Below are positions 41,422-41,565 of a DNA stretch of 41,565 nt, in pieces. Location: contig JADLBD010000296.1 of assembly GCA_020847975.1 (NCBI GenBank), positions 1 to 41,565 of the forward strand, read 5' to 3'. Position numbers and translations under genes: made by a program. Origin of the DNA: Bryobacterales bacterium (GTDB taxonomy: Bacteria > Acidobacteriota > Terriglobia > Bryobacterales > Bryobacteraceae). The notes beneath the pieces were generated by a model. The model was not told the DNA's origin. It ran no database searches and worked only from the letters and a program-made list of their open reading frames with translations. Positions within the stretch are counted from its first letter, which is position 1. Every line of letters begins with the position of its first letter.

Positions 41422-41565
41422 CTACTTTTTGAACTGGCTGAGCATGTCCCCGATGGTGGCGGAGAAGCCTTTCGCCTCTTCTTTGGCCTGCTTGATGGCG
41501 GTGGTGAGTTCATTGCGGAGGTTGGCTTGGGTTCGGGCGGAAAAACGTTCCGCGTTGGCTAATGG
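41422..41565 (-). CDS. C-terminal fragment of an unidentified helical protein
   Basis: The last 47 residues of a minus-strand gene that enters from the right edge, ending at TAG (41422-41424). The visible part is a charged amphipathic helix (ERFSARTQANLRNELTTAI, then KQAKEEAKGFSATIGDML), possibly coiled-coil, ending in SQFKK. Too little is present to assign a family. It converges with the NtrY-like kinase gene. Confidence 0.55.
   Translation of the reverse strand, partial: PLANAERFSARTQANLRNELTTAIKQAKEEAKGFSATIGDMLSQFKK

Overview
The window looks like a chromosomal segment of an acidobacterium, most likely in the Solibacter/Bryobacter lineage. The main pointers are the high GC content, a secreted protein ending in the TIGR03437 domain that is abundant in that lineage, and Gram-negative outer-membrane biogenesis (LpxD). 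Further support comes from the dense mix of SpoIIE-type phosphatases, PAS-rich kinases and NtrC-type regulators. The species assignment is inference; no rRNA or other marker gene is present. No tRNA, rRNA, CRISPR array, insertion sequence or phage gene was seen.

Layout. 1-2.5 kb: the 5' part of miaB and a YwiC-like membrane gene (minus), then a divergent Crp/Fnr regulator and a cupin (plus), with CRP-like palindromes in front of both plus-strand genes. 2.5-7.3 kb: a tight minus-strand cluster fadN-like, dapA, dapD and an RraA-like gene, joining beta-oxidation with lysine/diaminopimelate synthesis. 7.4-16.9 kb: a long plus-strand run with a flippase-like membrane protein, a secreted TPR protein, a PP0621-like zinc-finger protein, lpxD, a LOG-family nucleotide hydrolase, a SpoIIE phosphatase, a K+-channel/RCK protein, the NAD(P)HX repair enzyme and tsaE, with several overlaps or gaps of only a few bases. 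16.9-17.67 kb: a 776-bp gene-free stretch built from two diverged copies of a composite, hairpin-rich repeat, one of them carrying three tandem ~90-bp units.

17.7-22 kb: an unrecognised minus-strand protein, a Tat-exported creatininase-family enzyme, a cyclophilin, and a divergent pair made of a DUF6282-like hydrolase and a TIM-barrel sugar isomerase. 22-28 kb (minus): a TIR-transmembrane-WD40 protein of lower GC content downstream of a P-type ATPase that resembles Na+/K+-ATPases. 28-33 kb: a phosphoribosyltransferase-like protein lacking its central segment, a second dapA-family aldolase, and a large PAS/hybrid histidine kinase. 33-36.3 kb: a divergent pair, a secreted cohesin-like/TIGR03437 protein and a GH44 endoglucanase carrying a dockerin-like pair of repeats. 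36.3-41.5 kb: an FHA-GAF-SpoIIE phosphatase with a Fur-family repressor, then an NtrC-type activator with its NtrY-like kinase, and the end of an unidentified helical protein.

Themes. Signal transduction (Crp, Fur, two phosphatases, two histidine kinases, one sigma-54 activator) and cell-envelope or secreted functions dominate. The strongest candidates for something undescribed are the composite structured repeat with paired compensatory changes (16899-17660), the cohesin-like/dockerin gene pair, the TIR-TM-WD40 protein, and the shortened phosphoribosyltransferase.
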